This document shows, piece after piece, positions 8,758 through 17,057 of a stretch of 64,000 nt of DNA. Source of the DNA: Serratia nevei (GTDB taxonomy: Bacteria; Pseudomonadota; Gammaproteobacteria; Enterobacterales; Enterobacteriaceae); the NCBI RefSeq assembly GCF_037948395.1, contig NZ_CP149940.1, positions 930,001-994,000 on the forward strand, given 5' to 3'. The number at the start of each line of letters is the position of its first letter. Position 1 is the stretch's first letter. The translations under genes and the position numbers were made by a program. Below the pieces are notes generated by a model. The model was not told the DNA's origin. It did no database searches and saw nothing but the letters and a program-made list of their open reading frames with translations.

Positions 8758-10437
8758 TCAGGCGCTGCGGCGTGGGTTGGTCAGGCCGAAGTTAAAGCTG
8801 TTGCAGCGGTTGCAGAACTCTTTCATCACCGGCGGCGTGTCCATCATCGGCACTTTCACCTCGATAAACGCCAGCCGATCCTGCCGCGAGGCGCGTTCCA
8901 GGGCCATTTCCAGCTGCTGCGTGGTCTCCACCGCCACGCTGAACGGCTGCGCCTGAGTATTCAGCACCGCCGGCAGTTTGGCGTAGTCCCACGGGCCGAT
9001 GTCGTTGTAGGACGAGTTTTCGCCGAGGATATAACGCTCGATGGTGTAGCCGTCGTTGTTGATCAGGAAGATGATCGGCTTTTGCTCGCAGCGCAGCAGG
9101 GTAGACACTTCCTGCGCGGTGAGCTGGAAGGAGCCGTCACCGATGAACAGCAGATGCCGGCGCTCCGGCGCCGCCATCAGGGTGCCGAGCAGCGCCGGCA
9201 GGGTATAGCCGATCGAACCCCAGATCGGTTGGTTGACCACCTTGACGCCGCCGGGCATGCGCATGCCGCCGATGGCGGCGCCCGAGGTGCCGTTTTCCAC
9301 CACCACCACGTCATCTGCCCGGATAAATCGCTGGATCCGTTGCCACAGATAGGCCTGGTCGATGGGGGTATCGCTCGGCGTCGCCAGCTTCTCTCGTGGA
9401 TCGGGCAGCGGCGCCAGGGGCTGTACCGGCGCGTCTTCACTCAGATCCAGCAGCGCCTGCAGCAGATCCGCCGCCGCCACCGCCGGGTAGGAGGTGTTGT
9501 CCAGCTTCAGCGAGAACGGCTGGATATCCACCTGAGCGGCGGCGGGAATTTGCTGCGAGAAATAGCCGGTGGTGGAGTCCACCAGACGCACGCCGAAGCT
9601 CAGCACGCAGTCCGAGTGGGCCATGCGTTCATACAGTTCGGGGCGCGACAGGTTGCCGCTGTAGCCGCCCATCCAACCGGCGGTATCTTCCGGAATAATG
9701 CATTTGGCGGTCGGCATATTGGTCAGCGGAATGGCAAAGCGATGAGCGACCTCGATAACCCGCTGCTGCAGCTGATAGCGATCCACCATTTGGTCGATCA
9801 ACATGATCGGGCGCTGTGCGCGTTTTATTTTGGTTAACAGCGCCATCGCCGCTAATTGCACATTGTATTTATCGCTGGCCGGCAACTGCGGCGCCGCTGC
9901 GGCTGCGGTGATTTCAATTTCGACGTCGCAAATATCGGAAGGCAGCTGTAAATAGACCGGTTTCTTCTCTATCCAGGCGCGGGAAATAACGCGCGGAATT
10001 TCCTGCGCGGCATTTTCCGGCGTAATCAAGGCTTGAGCAACGGTGAATTGTTTAAAACAGTTCATGACGTTGTCGAAATTGCCGTCGCCCAGGGTATGGT
10101 GCAATAGCTGATGATTCTTCATCGCGTGCAGCGGCGGCGTGCCGGCAATGCAGATCACCGGCGAAGATTCGGCATAGGCACCGGCGATGCCGGACAGCGC
10201 GGCCAGATCGCCAACGCCGTAGGTGACGATCAGCGCGCCGGCGCCTTTCATTCGGGCGTAGCCGTCGGCGGCGTAGGAGGCGTTCAATTCATTGCAGTTG
10301 CCGATAAACGCCAATCGGTCGTCGCTTTCCAGCAGCTCCAGCAGGCTGAGGTTATAGTCGCCGGGCACGCCGTAAATACGATCGACGTTCAGGGCGTGAA
10401 GCTGTTGCAGAATGAATGACCCGATAGTTATTTTCAT
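8758..10437 (-). CDS. Thiamine-diphosphate 2-keto acid decarboxylase (IpdC/PDC family)
   Basis: A 559-residue protein with the domain order of pyruvate/indolepyruvate decarboxylases. The N-terminal PYR domain has the catalytic glutamate in CNELNASYAADGYAR and the HH pair in LLHHTLGDG (about 113-121). The C-terminal PP domain has the cofactor motif from GDGSFQ to NNDGYT. Such enzymes decarboxylate pyruvate, branched-chain keto acids, phenylpyruvate or indolepyruvate to aldehydes. Similarity to Enterobacter IpdC is clear near the active site but the rest differs, so the substrate is left open. It is monocistronic behind a long AT-rich upstream region. Confidence 0.85.
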   Translation of the reverse strand: MKITIGSFILQQLHALNVDRIYGVPGDYNLSLLELLESDDRLAFIGNCNELNASYAADGYARMKGAGALIVTYGVGDLAALSGIAGAYAESSPVICIAGTPPLHAMKNHQLLHHTLGDGNFDNVMNCFKQFTVAQALITPENAAQEIPRVISRAWIEKKPVYLQLPSDICDVEIEITAAAAAPQLPASDKYNVQLAAMALLTKIKRAQRPIMLIDQMVDRYQLQQRVIEVAHRFAIPLTNMPTAKCIIPEDTAGWMGGYSGNLSRPELYERMAHSDCVLSFGVRLVDSTTGYFSQQIPAAAQVDIQPFSLKLDNTSYPAVAAADLLQALLDLSEDAPVQPLAPLPDPREKLATPSDTPIDQAYLWQRIQRFIRADDVVVVENGTSGAAIGGMRMPGGVKVVNQPIWGSIGYTLPALLGTLMAAPERRHLLFIGDGSFQLTAQEVSTLLRCEQKPIIFLINNDGYTIERYILGENSSYNDIGPWDYAKLPAVLNTQAQPFSVAVETTQQLEMALERASRQDRLAFIEVKVPMMDTPPVMKEFCNRCNSFNFGLTNPRRSA

Positions 10438-11111
10438 TGATTGCTCCGGATTATTTATCTTTATTTTGTCAGGCGAAAATCAGCAAAAATAAATTGCTGG
10501 CGATGTTGTGTCGTTAGCTTTAACAGTTATTTAAAGCGTCGACTTGTTCAAGATAGGGTTGGCAGCCGAAAAATGGGCGGTTTGTATTCGGCGCTTTACG
10601 CGATTGAGTAATACATAAAAAGTAGGGATATTGCGTGTTGGCGTGCGGCGGTATTTTTCCTTGATGGAATATCAGCAGAGAAACGGCGCCGCGTTGGCAT
10701 TTATCATGACGCAGGGGGAGTTTACCGGTACTTTTGATGCCGCGTTAAATCCTGTCTGGCGGTACCCGGCAGTTAGCCTGGAAAAGAAAAGCCGACGCTG
10801 ACGTAAAGGGGGATTTTGGTGATCCGCCGCACGCTTATTTCAAGAAACCATTCTGTAACCAATTAAAAACAAAAAATTAACAGCGATCGTTTTTTATTCG
10901 TCGGTTTCCGTCAGCTTTGCTTTACGGGGGCGGCGGTGCGCGCCACGTCGGGCCGGCGTTAAAATGCGCCGCCACGGTCGCTAAGATAACGTGGTGGCCA
11001 TCACATTCCGTGGGAAGTGATACGTAAACTTTTCTCTACGTGCGCGCAGATGGCGTATACCTACCAAAGAGGGCGGTGCCCCAGTGGCACTGACTGACGG
11101 GGGAAAGAGCG
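10438..11111. other. 674-base intergenic region with inverted repeats
   Basis: The region separates two divergent genes. An inverted repeat cagcaa/ttgctg (10481-10499) lies 44 bases upstream of the decarboxylase start and may be an operator. Nearer the stress-protein gene several short inverted repeats are packed together (10957-10995, atcac/gtgat near 11000-11021, gtgcc/ggcac near 11078-11092), suggesting a structured leader. An ATG-initiated reading of 27 codons at 10708 has no ribosome site and is not called. No other gene was seen. Confidence 0.5.
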
Positions 11112-11591
11112 ATGAAAAGCTATCGACACATTCTGGTACTGATTCACGATGAGCGCGATGGGCTGCCGTTACTGCGTCAAACGCTAGCGATGGCGGGCGG
11201 GCTGCCGATCGCCATCACCGTCGGCCACCTCAACGCCGACTATGCGGAGCTGGAGTACGGCAGCGATGCGCTGGTCAAAGATCGCCAGGCGCAGGAGGTG
11301 ATCGCCGCCAAGGCGATGCTGAGCCGGCTGGTGAGCGCCGTCGAGGCGCCGGTTGCGGTCAAGGAAATCGTCACTATCCGGCGCTTTAAGGACGTCAACG
11401 ATTTCATTCATCAGGCCGGTATCGATCTGGTGGTGGTCGGGCACCAGAATCGCCTGTTCGGTCTCTATTCTTCTTATTCCCTGGAGTTTGTGAACCGTCT
11501 CGATGTCGATGTGTTGGTCAAGCACCTTGCCCGCGAGTCGTGTGCGACAAAGCGGACTTTTCCCACGGCTTTGCCGCCCGAAAGGCGATAG
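11112..11591 (+). CDS. Universal stress protein family
   Basis: A 159-residue cytoplasmic protein starting MKSYRHILVLIHDERDG, the typical first strand and loop of the UspA fold. The ATP-type loop is degenerate: the usual GxxGxxxxxGS reads GHQNRLFGLYSS, so nucleotide binding is uncertain. The last twenty residues (after VKHLA) are an unstructured-looking tail rich in Arg, Pro and Thr. The ATG follows gggggaaagagcg. Usp proteins accumulate under stress and starvation; the specific role here is unknown. Confidence 0.75.
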   Translation: MKSYRHILVLIHDERDGLPLLRQTLAMAGGLPIAITVGHLNADYAELEYGSDALVKDRQAQEVIAAKAMLSRLVSAVEAPVAVKEIVTIRRFKDVNDFIHQAGIDLVVVGHQNRLFGLYSSYSLEFVNRLDVDVLVKHLARESCATKRTFPTALPPERR

Positions 11592-11747
11592 CATACGCAG
11601 GCCGGCACAACCTGTTAAAAGTTATCGGGAATTTTCCGGTGCTAAACTTAACCAAAGCACAACGGGCGTTGGATAAATTAGATACAGCTTGATCTTGCCT
11701 GGGCTATCGGTAAGAATCTTCGGCCGTATTTTTACAGGAGCTTTACG

Positions 11748-12338
11748 ATGTTTCTCAAACGGACTCTTTTGGCATGTTCTCTGGCGTTGATATTTCCTGC
11801 ACTGCCTTCTTACGCTGAGGTTGGTACAGAAAGTGGCAATACCGCGCAGGCTGAAAAACCGGGTCTATGGCAGCGTTTTACCGATAACGTGGCGGAGACC
11901 TGGAACAACTCGCCTAACCACGATCTCTATATTCCGGCCATCACCTGGCACAACCGTTGGACTTACGATGATGAACATATCGATAAGTACAACGAGCGCC
12001 CGTGGGGGGCCGGTTACGGTATCTCCCGCTACGACAGCGACGGTGACTGGCACGGCATCTACATCATGGCGTTCAAGGATTCCTTCAACAAGTGGGAGCC
12101 GATCGGCGGCTACGCCTACGAGAAGATCTGGCGCCCGCTGGATGACAAGGATTTCCGCCTGGGGCTGGGCTTCACCGCCAGCGTCACCGCGCGTGACAAC
12201 TGGAAATACATTCCTATCCCGGCACCGCTGCCGCTGGCCTCTATCGGCTATCAGCGGCTGACGTTCCAGGCGACCTACATTCCCGGCACCTATAACAACG
12301 GCAACGTGTTCTTCGCCTGGCTGCGCTGGCAGTTCTAA
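11748..12338 (+). CDS. pagP: Lipid A palmitoyltransferase PagP
   Basis: A 196-residue outer-membrane enzyme with a signal peptide ending at PSYA (about residue 23). The catalytic residues of PagP are recognisable: His in ITWHNRW, and Asp-Ser in FKDSFNK. The protein ends in the aromatic beta-barrel signal FFAWLRWQF. It transfers palmitate from phospholipid to lipid A at the outer leaflet, which protects against cationic peptides. The ATG follows caggagctttacg. In related bacteria pagP is PhoP-controlled, but no convincing PhoP box was found upstream. Confidence 0.95.
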   Translation: MFLKRTLLACSLALIFPALPSYAEVGTESGNTAQAEKPGLWQRFTDNVAETWNNSPNHDLYIPAITWHNRWTYDDEHIDKYNERPWGAGYGISRYDSDGDWHGIYIMAFKDSFNKWEPIGGYAYEKIWRPLDDKDFRLGLGFTASVTARDNWKYIPIPAPLPLASIGYQRLTFQATYIPGTYNNGNVFFAWLRWQF

Positions 12339-12363
12339 ATTTCCTGAATTCCGAAAAACGGCG

Positions 12364-12396
12364 CGGCGGCGAGATAAAAGGAACTTGTCGCCGCCG
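12364..12396 (+). repeat. Stem-loop between pagP and yjjA
   Basis: Nine-base arms (cggcggcga / tcgccgccg) enclose a 15-base loop that contains aaaaggaac. There is no T-run after it. It could be a weak terminator or an mRNA-stabilising structure. Confidence 0.4.
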
Positions 12397-12464
12397 GCGG
12401 CGTCGGAAGGGTATCCCGGCGCGCTGCGCCGATCGCATGCCGTTATTACAGGAGTTTTACCACT

Positions 12465-12953
12465 ATGATCACCAAACATCGTTTACTGCTGGCCTTGGCG
12501 CTGTCCGCTACCCTGGCTAGCGGCGCCACTCAGGCTGCCGGGCTGATGGATTCCCTCAGCAGCGCGGCGGGCGAACTGAGCAAGTCGGGCGGCGACAGCA
12601 GCGGCGGCATGTCGCTCTCCTCGCTGACCGGCCTGTTGAACGGTGGCGACAAGGCGTTGAGCTCCAGCAGCATGACCAATGCCGCCGGTATCCTGCAGTA
12701 CTGTGTGAAAAACAACGTGCTGTCGGCTAACGGTGCCGAAGGGGTGAAAGATCAGCTGCTCAGCAAGCTGGGCATCACCAGCACCGAAAACGCCAAGAGC
12801 CAGGATTATCAGCAGGGCCTGGGCGGCTTGCTGCAGACCGGCGAAGGCAAGAGCCTGGATCTGAACAGCCTGGGCACCTCGCAGATCACCGAGAAGGTGA
12901 AGCAAAAAGCCTGCGATCTGGTGCTGAAACAGGGCAAATCCTTTATTTCATGA
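12465..12953 (+). CDS. yjjA: Secreted DUF2501 protein YjjA
   Basis: A 162-residue protein with a clean signal peptide (MITKHRLLLALALSATLASG, cleavage near ATQAA). The mature part is Ser/Gly-rich, then carries the DUF2501 core with two cysteines (LQYCVKNNVL and KQKACDLVLKQ) that may pair in the periplasm. It matches E. coli YjjA, whose function is unknown. The ATG follows acaggagttttaccact. A strong terminator follows. Confidence 0.88.
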   Translation: MITKHRLLLALALSATLASGATQAAGLMDSLSSAAGELSKSGGDSSGGMSLSSLTGLLNGGDKALSSSSMTNAAGILQYCVKNNVLSANGAEGVKDQLLSKLGITSTENAKSQDYQQGLGGLLQTGEGKSLDLNSLGTSQITEKVKQKACDLVLKQGKSFIS

Positions 12954-12960
12954 TGAACGA

Positions 12961-12984
12961 ACGGCGGAGCGCTCCGCCGTTCTT
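12961..12984 (+). terminator. Rho-independent terminator of yjjA
   Basis: A perfect GC-rich palindrome (acggcggagc / gctccgccgt) directly after the stop is followed by ctttttt. Confidence 0.88.
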
Positions 12985-13003
12985 TTTTGCATAAGCTGGA
13001 AAA

Positions 13004-13267
13004 ATGAAAAAAACGTTGATGCTTTCCCTGTTGGCGGGGATGACGATGTTGCAGGGGTGTTCCGTGAAATCCAACGATGCGCCGCCACCGCCGCAGGTGA
13101 AACCGATCGGCATGGCGAACCCGGCCGACGTGTATTGCACCCAAATCGGCGGCAAGCTGAATGCCAAAGAGAACGCGGCAGGCCAGTATTCCACCTGCAC
13201 CTTGCCGAGTGGGCAGGAAATTGAAAGCTGGGAACTGTTCCGCCGCGATCACCCGGTGAAAAAGTAA
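13004..13267 (+). CDS. DUF333 lipoprotein (YoaF-like)
   Basis: An 87-residue lipoprotein precursor with lipobox MLQGC (Cys19) and a short proline-rich linker (DAPPPPQVKP). The DUF333 core follows: NPADVYCTQIGGKLNAKEN, then YSTCTLPSGQEIESWELFRR. The two mature-domain cysteines are conserved in this family. E. coli has several such small putative lipoproteins (for example YoaF) without an assigned function. It lies 50 bases after yjjA but behind its terminator, so it probably has its own promoter. Confidence 0.85.
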   Translation: MKKTLMLSLLAGMTMLQGCSVKSNDAPPPPQVKPIGMANPADVYCTQIGGKLNAKENAAGQYSTCTLPSGQEIESWELFRRDHPVKK

Positions 13268-13274
13268 CCCTCGC

Positions 13275-13299
13275 GGCGCCGGCGCTTCCGCCCGGCGCC
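13275..13299. terminator. Stem-loop between convergent genes
   Basis: Eight-base arms (ggcgccgg / ccggcgcc) lie between the lipoprotein stop and the 3' end of the gene on the opposite strand. No T-run is present on either side. Confidence 0.5.
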
Positions 13300-13302
13300 C
13301 GA

Positions 13303-13920
13303 TCAGAATTGGCGATCCCCTATCGACTGCAGCTGCAGGCTGCCGTCTTTTTGTAGCGTCAGCGGCATGCGCCAATCGCTCTGTTTATCCAGGTTGAACG
13401 GCCGGGAGCGGAACATGCAGCCGGTCTTGATGTTCTTGATTTTCATGACGTGTTCCGCGTCCGCATTGATTTTCACCTCGAAGCTGCCGGCGGGCGGAAT
13501 AAAGACTTCCGCCAGCTGCTGCGGTGCCGTCGGCGTTTCCAGCTTGACCAGCACCGCGAAATCGTTGCCCTGATTATCCAGCGTCAGCCGATGCAGACCG
13601 GTCGCGGGCAGCCGCGTCGGCTGGTGCAGATAACCGGCTGAGGCGGGCCACGGCTGCCCGGCATTGTCGTGCAGCGGCCCCCCGCACTGTTCACGCGCCT
13701 CGCGCAGCGGCATTTCGCGCTTTATCGCGCGGTTGTAATCGGTGGGGGCGGCGAGGCTGAACTCGTCGTCATATTGATGAGCGCGCAGATAGCGCTTGGC
13801 GCCGAGCACCGCGATGGCGACCAGCATAAAGAACAAAAATATCCTCAGGCGATTTTTAAAAATCAGCCCGAACAGCTTCCCGGGGAGTTGAAACAGCCAC
13901 CTTGCGATCGTCAATAACAT
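13303..13920 (-). CDS. Membrane-anchored protein of unknown function
   Basis: A 205-residue protein not recognised as a known family. It has one N-terminal membrane helix (about residues 24-40, LRIFLFFMLVAIAVLGAK) preceded by a basic, amphipathic stretch, so the remaining 160 residues should lie in the periplasm. Two cysteines (REQCGG and KTGCMF) could form a disulfide. The soluble part reads like a beta-sandwich (PTRLPATGLHRLTLDNQG, then VLVKLETPTAPQQ). It is monocistronic. No function is proposed. Confidence 0.6.
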   Translation of the reverse strand: MLLTIARWLFQLPGKLFGLIFKNRLRIFLFFMLVAIAVLGAKRYLRAHQYDDEFSLAAPTDYNRAIKREMPLREAREQCGGPLHDNAGQPWPASAGYLHQPTRLPATGLHRLTLDNQGNDFAVLVKLETPTAPQQLAEVFIPPAGSFEVKINADAEHVMKIKNIKTGCMFRSRPFNLDKQSDWRMPLTLQKDGSLQLQSIGDRQF

Positions 13921-14026
13921 CGTTTTCCCTTTACGCCCAAGCCGTTACGTCTACGGTAACTTCGCCTGCCTCAGTATAGCCAAAGCGTTGCCTCCGGGCG
14001 GCATGCGCCATGAAATTCCTGTTTTT

Positions 14027-14716
14027 TTACCCCAAACCTTCCTCTAACAGCAACAGCAGCAGGAAGCCGGCAAAGAACATCGCGGTGGCGAACGGTGTCT
14101 CTTTTCCGCCTTCATGCGCTTCGACCAGCAGCTCCTCGGTGACCAGGTAGAGCAGGGCGATCAGGCCAAAGGCCAAAAAGGCGGTCAGCCAAAATGCGCC
14201 CAGCATGGCCACCGGCGCCCCCAGCAGGCCACCGATGGGCAGCAGCAGCGCCAGGCCGACTATCGCCGCCATGGCCCGCAGCCGCCTGCCGAGAAAGTCT
14301 TTCAAATCGCCGACGATCGACAACCCCAGGAACAGCACTTCCAGCGTCAACGCCAGCGTCAACAGCAGACCGGCCTTGGCACCGGCCGCGAAGGCAATAC
14401 CCAGCACCAGCCCATCGATAAAGATATCGACGCCGACCGCGGCGATAAAACCGACCGGCCCCTGCGCTTTTTCACCTAGTTGCCTAACCAACAGCATTAA
14501 CAGCACCCCCGCAGCGCCGCCCAGCAACACGGCCAAAGGCGACTGCTGCTTGAGATCGGGCAGGATTTCGGTGGCGGCGGCGGCAAAAACGATGCCGGCG
14601 GTAAAGTGATGGATGACGCGCATCGTGGCGGCACCGGGGCGGCGATAGAGTGCCACCGCAGCGCCGATGACGGTGGCTGCGGCGGGAAACAGCGTATAAA
14701 GCACGGCGGAGGTCAT
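14027..14716 (-). CDS. ZIP-family divalent metal transporter
   Basis: A 229-residue integral membrane protein with about eight hydrophobic segments. The first half has HHFTAGIVFAAAATEILPDL and the second has TEELLVEAHEGG, the polar, His/Glu-containing helices expected in ZIP transporters that take up Zn or related ions. The start at 14716 (MTSAVLYTLFPAAATV) opens directly into a membrane helix. An alternative 35 codons upstream adds a charged segment and is rejected. It is divergent from a DeoR-type gene, sharing the 138-base promoter region. Confidence 0.78.
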   Translation of the reverse strand: MTSAVLYTLFPAAATVIGAAVALYRRPGAATMRVIHHFTAGIVFAAAATEILPDLKQQSPLAVLLGGAAGVLLMLLVRQLGEKAQGPVGFIAAVGVDIFIDGLVLGIAFAAGAKAGLLLTLALTLEVLFLGLSIVGDLKDFLGRRLRAMAAIVGLALLLPIGGLLGAPVAMLGAFWLTAFLAFGLIALLYLVTEELLVEAHEGGKETPFATAMFFAGFLLLLLLEEGLG

Positions 14717-14804
14717 CGCGTCATAATCCCTTATCGGTGATGTCACTCTCAGTCTAGACGAGCGCCGCCGCTTCAGCGTGGCGAAAAAAATGATTGTTCG
14801 ATTG

Positions 14805-14820
14805 TGTACGTTTATGTACA
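14805..14820. promoter_or_regulatory. Inverted repeat in the ZIP/DeoR divergent promoter
   Basis: Arms tgtac and gtaca flank the centre gtttat, 34 bases upstream of the DeoR-type start. This is a plausible operator for that repressor, although no direct evidence exists. Confidence 0.4.
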
Positions 14821-14854
14821 TTCGTGATCACTTTAGCGTCACCGGATTTACGCG

Positions 14855-15637
14855 ATGTCCAAACTGTTACCGAATGAACGCCACCAGGCCATTCTCGACG
14901 CGCTTCGCCAACAGGGGCGGGTGTTGGCCCTGGAGATGGCGCAGCGGTTGAATACCACCGAAGCCACCATCCGCCGCGATCTGCGCCAGCTGGCGGCGCA
15001 GAACCTGTGTAAACGTATCTATGGCGGCGCGCTGGCGCCGACGCCGGCCGAAGGCCCCGTTGCGGCGCGCATGGCGCTCAGCGGCGATGAGAAGCTGACG
15101 CTGGCGCAGACCGCGCTGGGGTTGATCGGTGAAGAGCAGCTGATCTTCCTCGATGCCGGCAGCACCCACCTGTATCTGGCGGATATGTTGCCGCGCGATC
15201 GGCGTTTGACGGTGGTGACCAATGCATTGAGCATCGCCGGCAAAATGCTGGAACGGCCGGGGATCCGCACCATCCTGATCGGCGGTGAGCTGGATGCGCA
15301 GGTTGGCGGCTGCGTGGACGCCAAGGCGGCGGAAGAGATAGATGGTTTCCATTTCGATCTGGTGTTCACCGGCATCTGCGCCTACGACCCGGACGGCGGC
15401 TTCTCCGCGCTGAGCTACCAGGACGCCACCTTCAAAAAGCGGCTGCTGACGCGCGCCGGCAGCGTGGCGGTGCTGTGTACCCGCGACAAGCTCAATACCT
15501 ACGCGCCTTACCCCTTCCTGCCCGCCGGGCGGGTGGATCATCTGGTGACGGCGCGCGGCGCGCACCCGCAGCTCGAGCTGCAGGTGGCGCAGGGCGGCGG
15601 CCAGGTTTGGCACAGCGATTTACCGACCGGAGAATGA
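14855..15637 (+). CDS. DeoR-family transcriptional repressor
   Basis: A 260-residue regulator. The N-terminal helix-turn-helix (about 7-58) contains EMAQRLNTTEATIRRDLRQL, a classic DeoR signature. The C-terminal sensor domain has the sugar-phosphate isomerase-like motifs LIFLDAGSTHLYLAD and LTVVTNALSIAGK. The family usually responds to phosphorylated sugars. The stop overlaps the start of the next gene (ATGA), so the two form an operon. Neither operon partner nor divergent ZIP gene identifies the inducer. Confidence 0.88.
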   Translation: MSKLLPNERHQAILDALRQQGRVLALEMAQRLNTTEATIRRDLRQLAAQNLCKRIYGGALAPTPAEGPVAARMALSGDEKLTLAQTALGLIGEEQLIFLDAGSTHLYLADMLPRDRRLTVVTNALSIAGKMLERPGIRTILIGGELDAQVGGCVDAKAAEEIDGFHFDLVFTGICAYDPDGGFSALSYQDATFKKRLLTRAGSVAVLCTRDKLNTYAPYPFLPAGRVDHLVTARGAHPQLELQVAQGGGQVWHSDLPTGE

Positions 15638-16023
15638 TGATGAAAATAACCCATGTTGCCCTGTGGACCCGTGATATCGACGCGCAGCTGGCGTTTTGGC
15701 AGCGCTATTTCAACGGTGAGGCGGGTGAGGAGTACGTCAGCCGCAACCGGCCGGGGTTTGTTTCCCGTTTCGTCAGCCTGGCGGCCGGGCCGACGCTGGA
15801 GATCATGCGCGTGCCGACGCTGTTGCCGGCGCAGGCCCTGGAAGAACGGGTGGGCTGGGCGCACATCGCGCTGTCGCTGGGGGATGAACGGCAGGTCGAT
15901 CGATTGGCGCAGCGCGCGCAGCAGGAGGGTATCCTGCAGTCCGCTCCGCGCTGGACCGGCGACGGCTTCTATGAGGCCGTCATCCGCGATCCGGACGGCA
16001 ACGCGATCGAAATTACCGCCTAA
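15634..16023 (+). CDS. VOC/glyoxalase-family protein
   Basis: A 129-residue protein from the first of three consecutive ATG codons (15634, 15637, 15640); the first overlaps the upstream stop. It has the paired beta-alpha-beta-beta-beta modules of the vicinal oxygen chelate fold: KITHVALWTRDIDAQLAFWQ at the start and VIRDPDGNAIEIT at the end. Candidate metal ligands are His in THVALW, Glu in LEIMRV, His in WAHIALS and the final Glu. Glyoxalase-like activity or binding of a small electrophile is possible; the substrate is not known. Confidence 0.82.
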   Translation: MMMKITHVALWTRDIDAQLAFWQRYFNGEAGEEYVSRNRPGFVSRFVSLAAGPTLEIMRVPTLLPAQALEERVGWAHIALSLGDERQVDRLAQRAQQEGILQSAPRWTGDGFYEAVIRDPDGNAIEITA

Positions 16024-16932
16024 TCACTCCTCTTCGATGCTGGCGAACTGCTCGCCCAGATAATCGAGCAGCAGCCGCACCGCCGGCAATAAACCGCGGC
16101 GCGACGGGTAGACCGCATGCACCACGCCGCCCTGCGGCTGCCAGCCGGGCAGCAGCTGGACCAGTTCGCCGCGCAGCATGTCGTCACGCATCATCATCGC
16201 CGGCAGCTGAACGATGCCGGCGCCGGCGATGGCGGCGGTGCGCAGCATCAGCATGTCGTCGGTGACCAGCCGCGGCGTGTGTTCCCACTCGACCCGTTCA
16301 CCCTGCGGGCCGGTCAGCCGCCATTGGTGCTGAGCGCGCGCCGGGCCGAGATCGAGCGTCGGGTATTTACGCAGGTCTTCCGGCGTGTGCGCCGGCCCGA
16401 GGGTGCGCACCAGCGCCGGGCTGGCGGCGACGCACCAGGTGCGCTGCGCCAGGATCTTCAGCACCAGATCGCTGTCTTCCAGCGGCGGCGGCCGCACGCG
16501 GATCGCCAGATCCAACCCTTCCCCCACCACGTCCACCCGGCGGTTGGTGGCCTCCAGATGCACCGTCACCTTCGGATAGTCGGCCATAAAGGCCGCCACC
16601 ATGCTGCCGACGCGGGTGTGCAGGATCGCCACCGGGCACGACATGCGCACCGTGCCGCAGGGCTCGGCGCGCGTCTGTTCGATCGCCTGCTGCGCCGCTT
16701 CCGCTTCCACCAGCATCGCCTTGCAGTGTGCGTAATAGTTTTGGCCGACCTCGGTCACCGAGAAACGCCGCGTCGAGCGCTGGATCAGGCGCACGCCCAG
16801 CCGCTCTTCCAGCAGCGCCACGCGGCGGCTGAGCTTGGATTTGGGAATGCCCAGCGCCCGGCCGGCGGGAGCAAATCCCTGGTGATCGACCACGCTGGCG
16901 AAGAAAAACAGATCGTTCAGATCGGTCAGCAT
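16024..16932 (-). CDS. LysR-family transcriptional regulator
   Basis: A 302-residue regulator starting MLTDLNDLFFFASVVDHQGF; the helix-turn-helix (about 18-60) reads PAGRALGIPKSKLSRRVALL. The start at 16932 is the conserved one for the family; an ATG 14 codons upstream adds no family sequence. The effector domain belongs to the CrgA/aromatic-response group (WCVAASPALV and LDLAIRVRPPP are typical). It is divergent from pirin and ycaC, its likely targets. A perfect palindrome lies 12 bases upstream of its start. Confidence 0.88.
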   Translation of the reverse strand: MLTDLNDLFFFASVVDHQGFAPAGRALGIPKSKLSRRVALLEERLGVRLIQRSTRRFSVTEVGQNYYAHCKAMLVEAEAAQQAIEQTRAEPCGTVRMSCPVAILHTRVGSMVAAFMADYPKVTVHLEATNRRVDVVGEGLDLAIRVRPPPLEDSDLVLKILAQRTWCVAASPALVRTLGPAHTPEDLRKYPTLDLGPARAQHQWRLTGPQGERVEWEHTPRLVTDDMLMLRTAAIAGAGIVQLPAMMMRDDMLRGELVQLLPGWQPQGGVVHAVYPSRRGLLPAVRLLLDYLGEQFASIEEE

Positions 16933-16944
16933 CGTATCCCTTAT

Positions 16945-16962
16945 CGTTCTACCAGTAGAACG
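16945..16962. promoter_or_regulatory. Perfect palindrome in the LysR/pirin intergenic region
   Basis: cgttctac-ca-gtagaacg has eight-base perfect arms. It lies next to the lysR start and 95 bases upstream of the pirin start, fitting an autorepression and activation site. Confidence 0.55.
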
Positions 16963-17057
16963 CTGAGTGTACATCTTGCCTACTACTGCAGCAAACCCCG
17001 ACAGATTAAACTTCTGCCATCAACTTAAGGCCGTGAGGTCTGAAACGGGAGTTCAAG

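Noticed and set aside
10708..10791. A 27-codon ORF in the gap upstream of the universal stress protein gene
   Set aside because: No ribosome site and no recognisable property such as a membrane helix; left uncalled.
11592..11747. PhoP box upstream of pagP
   Set aside because: Sequences such as ctgttaaaagttatc and tggttaagtttagc resemble half sites, but no pair had the required five-base spacing and match.
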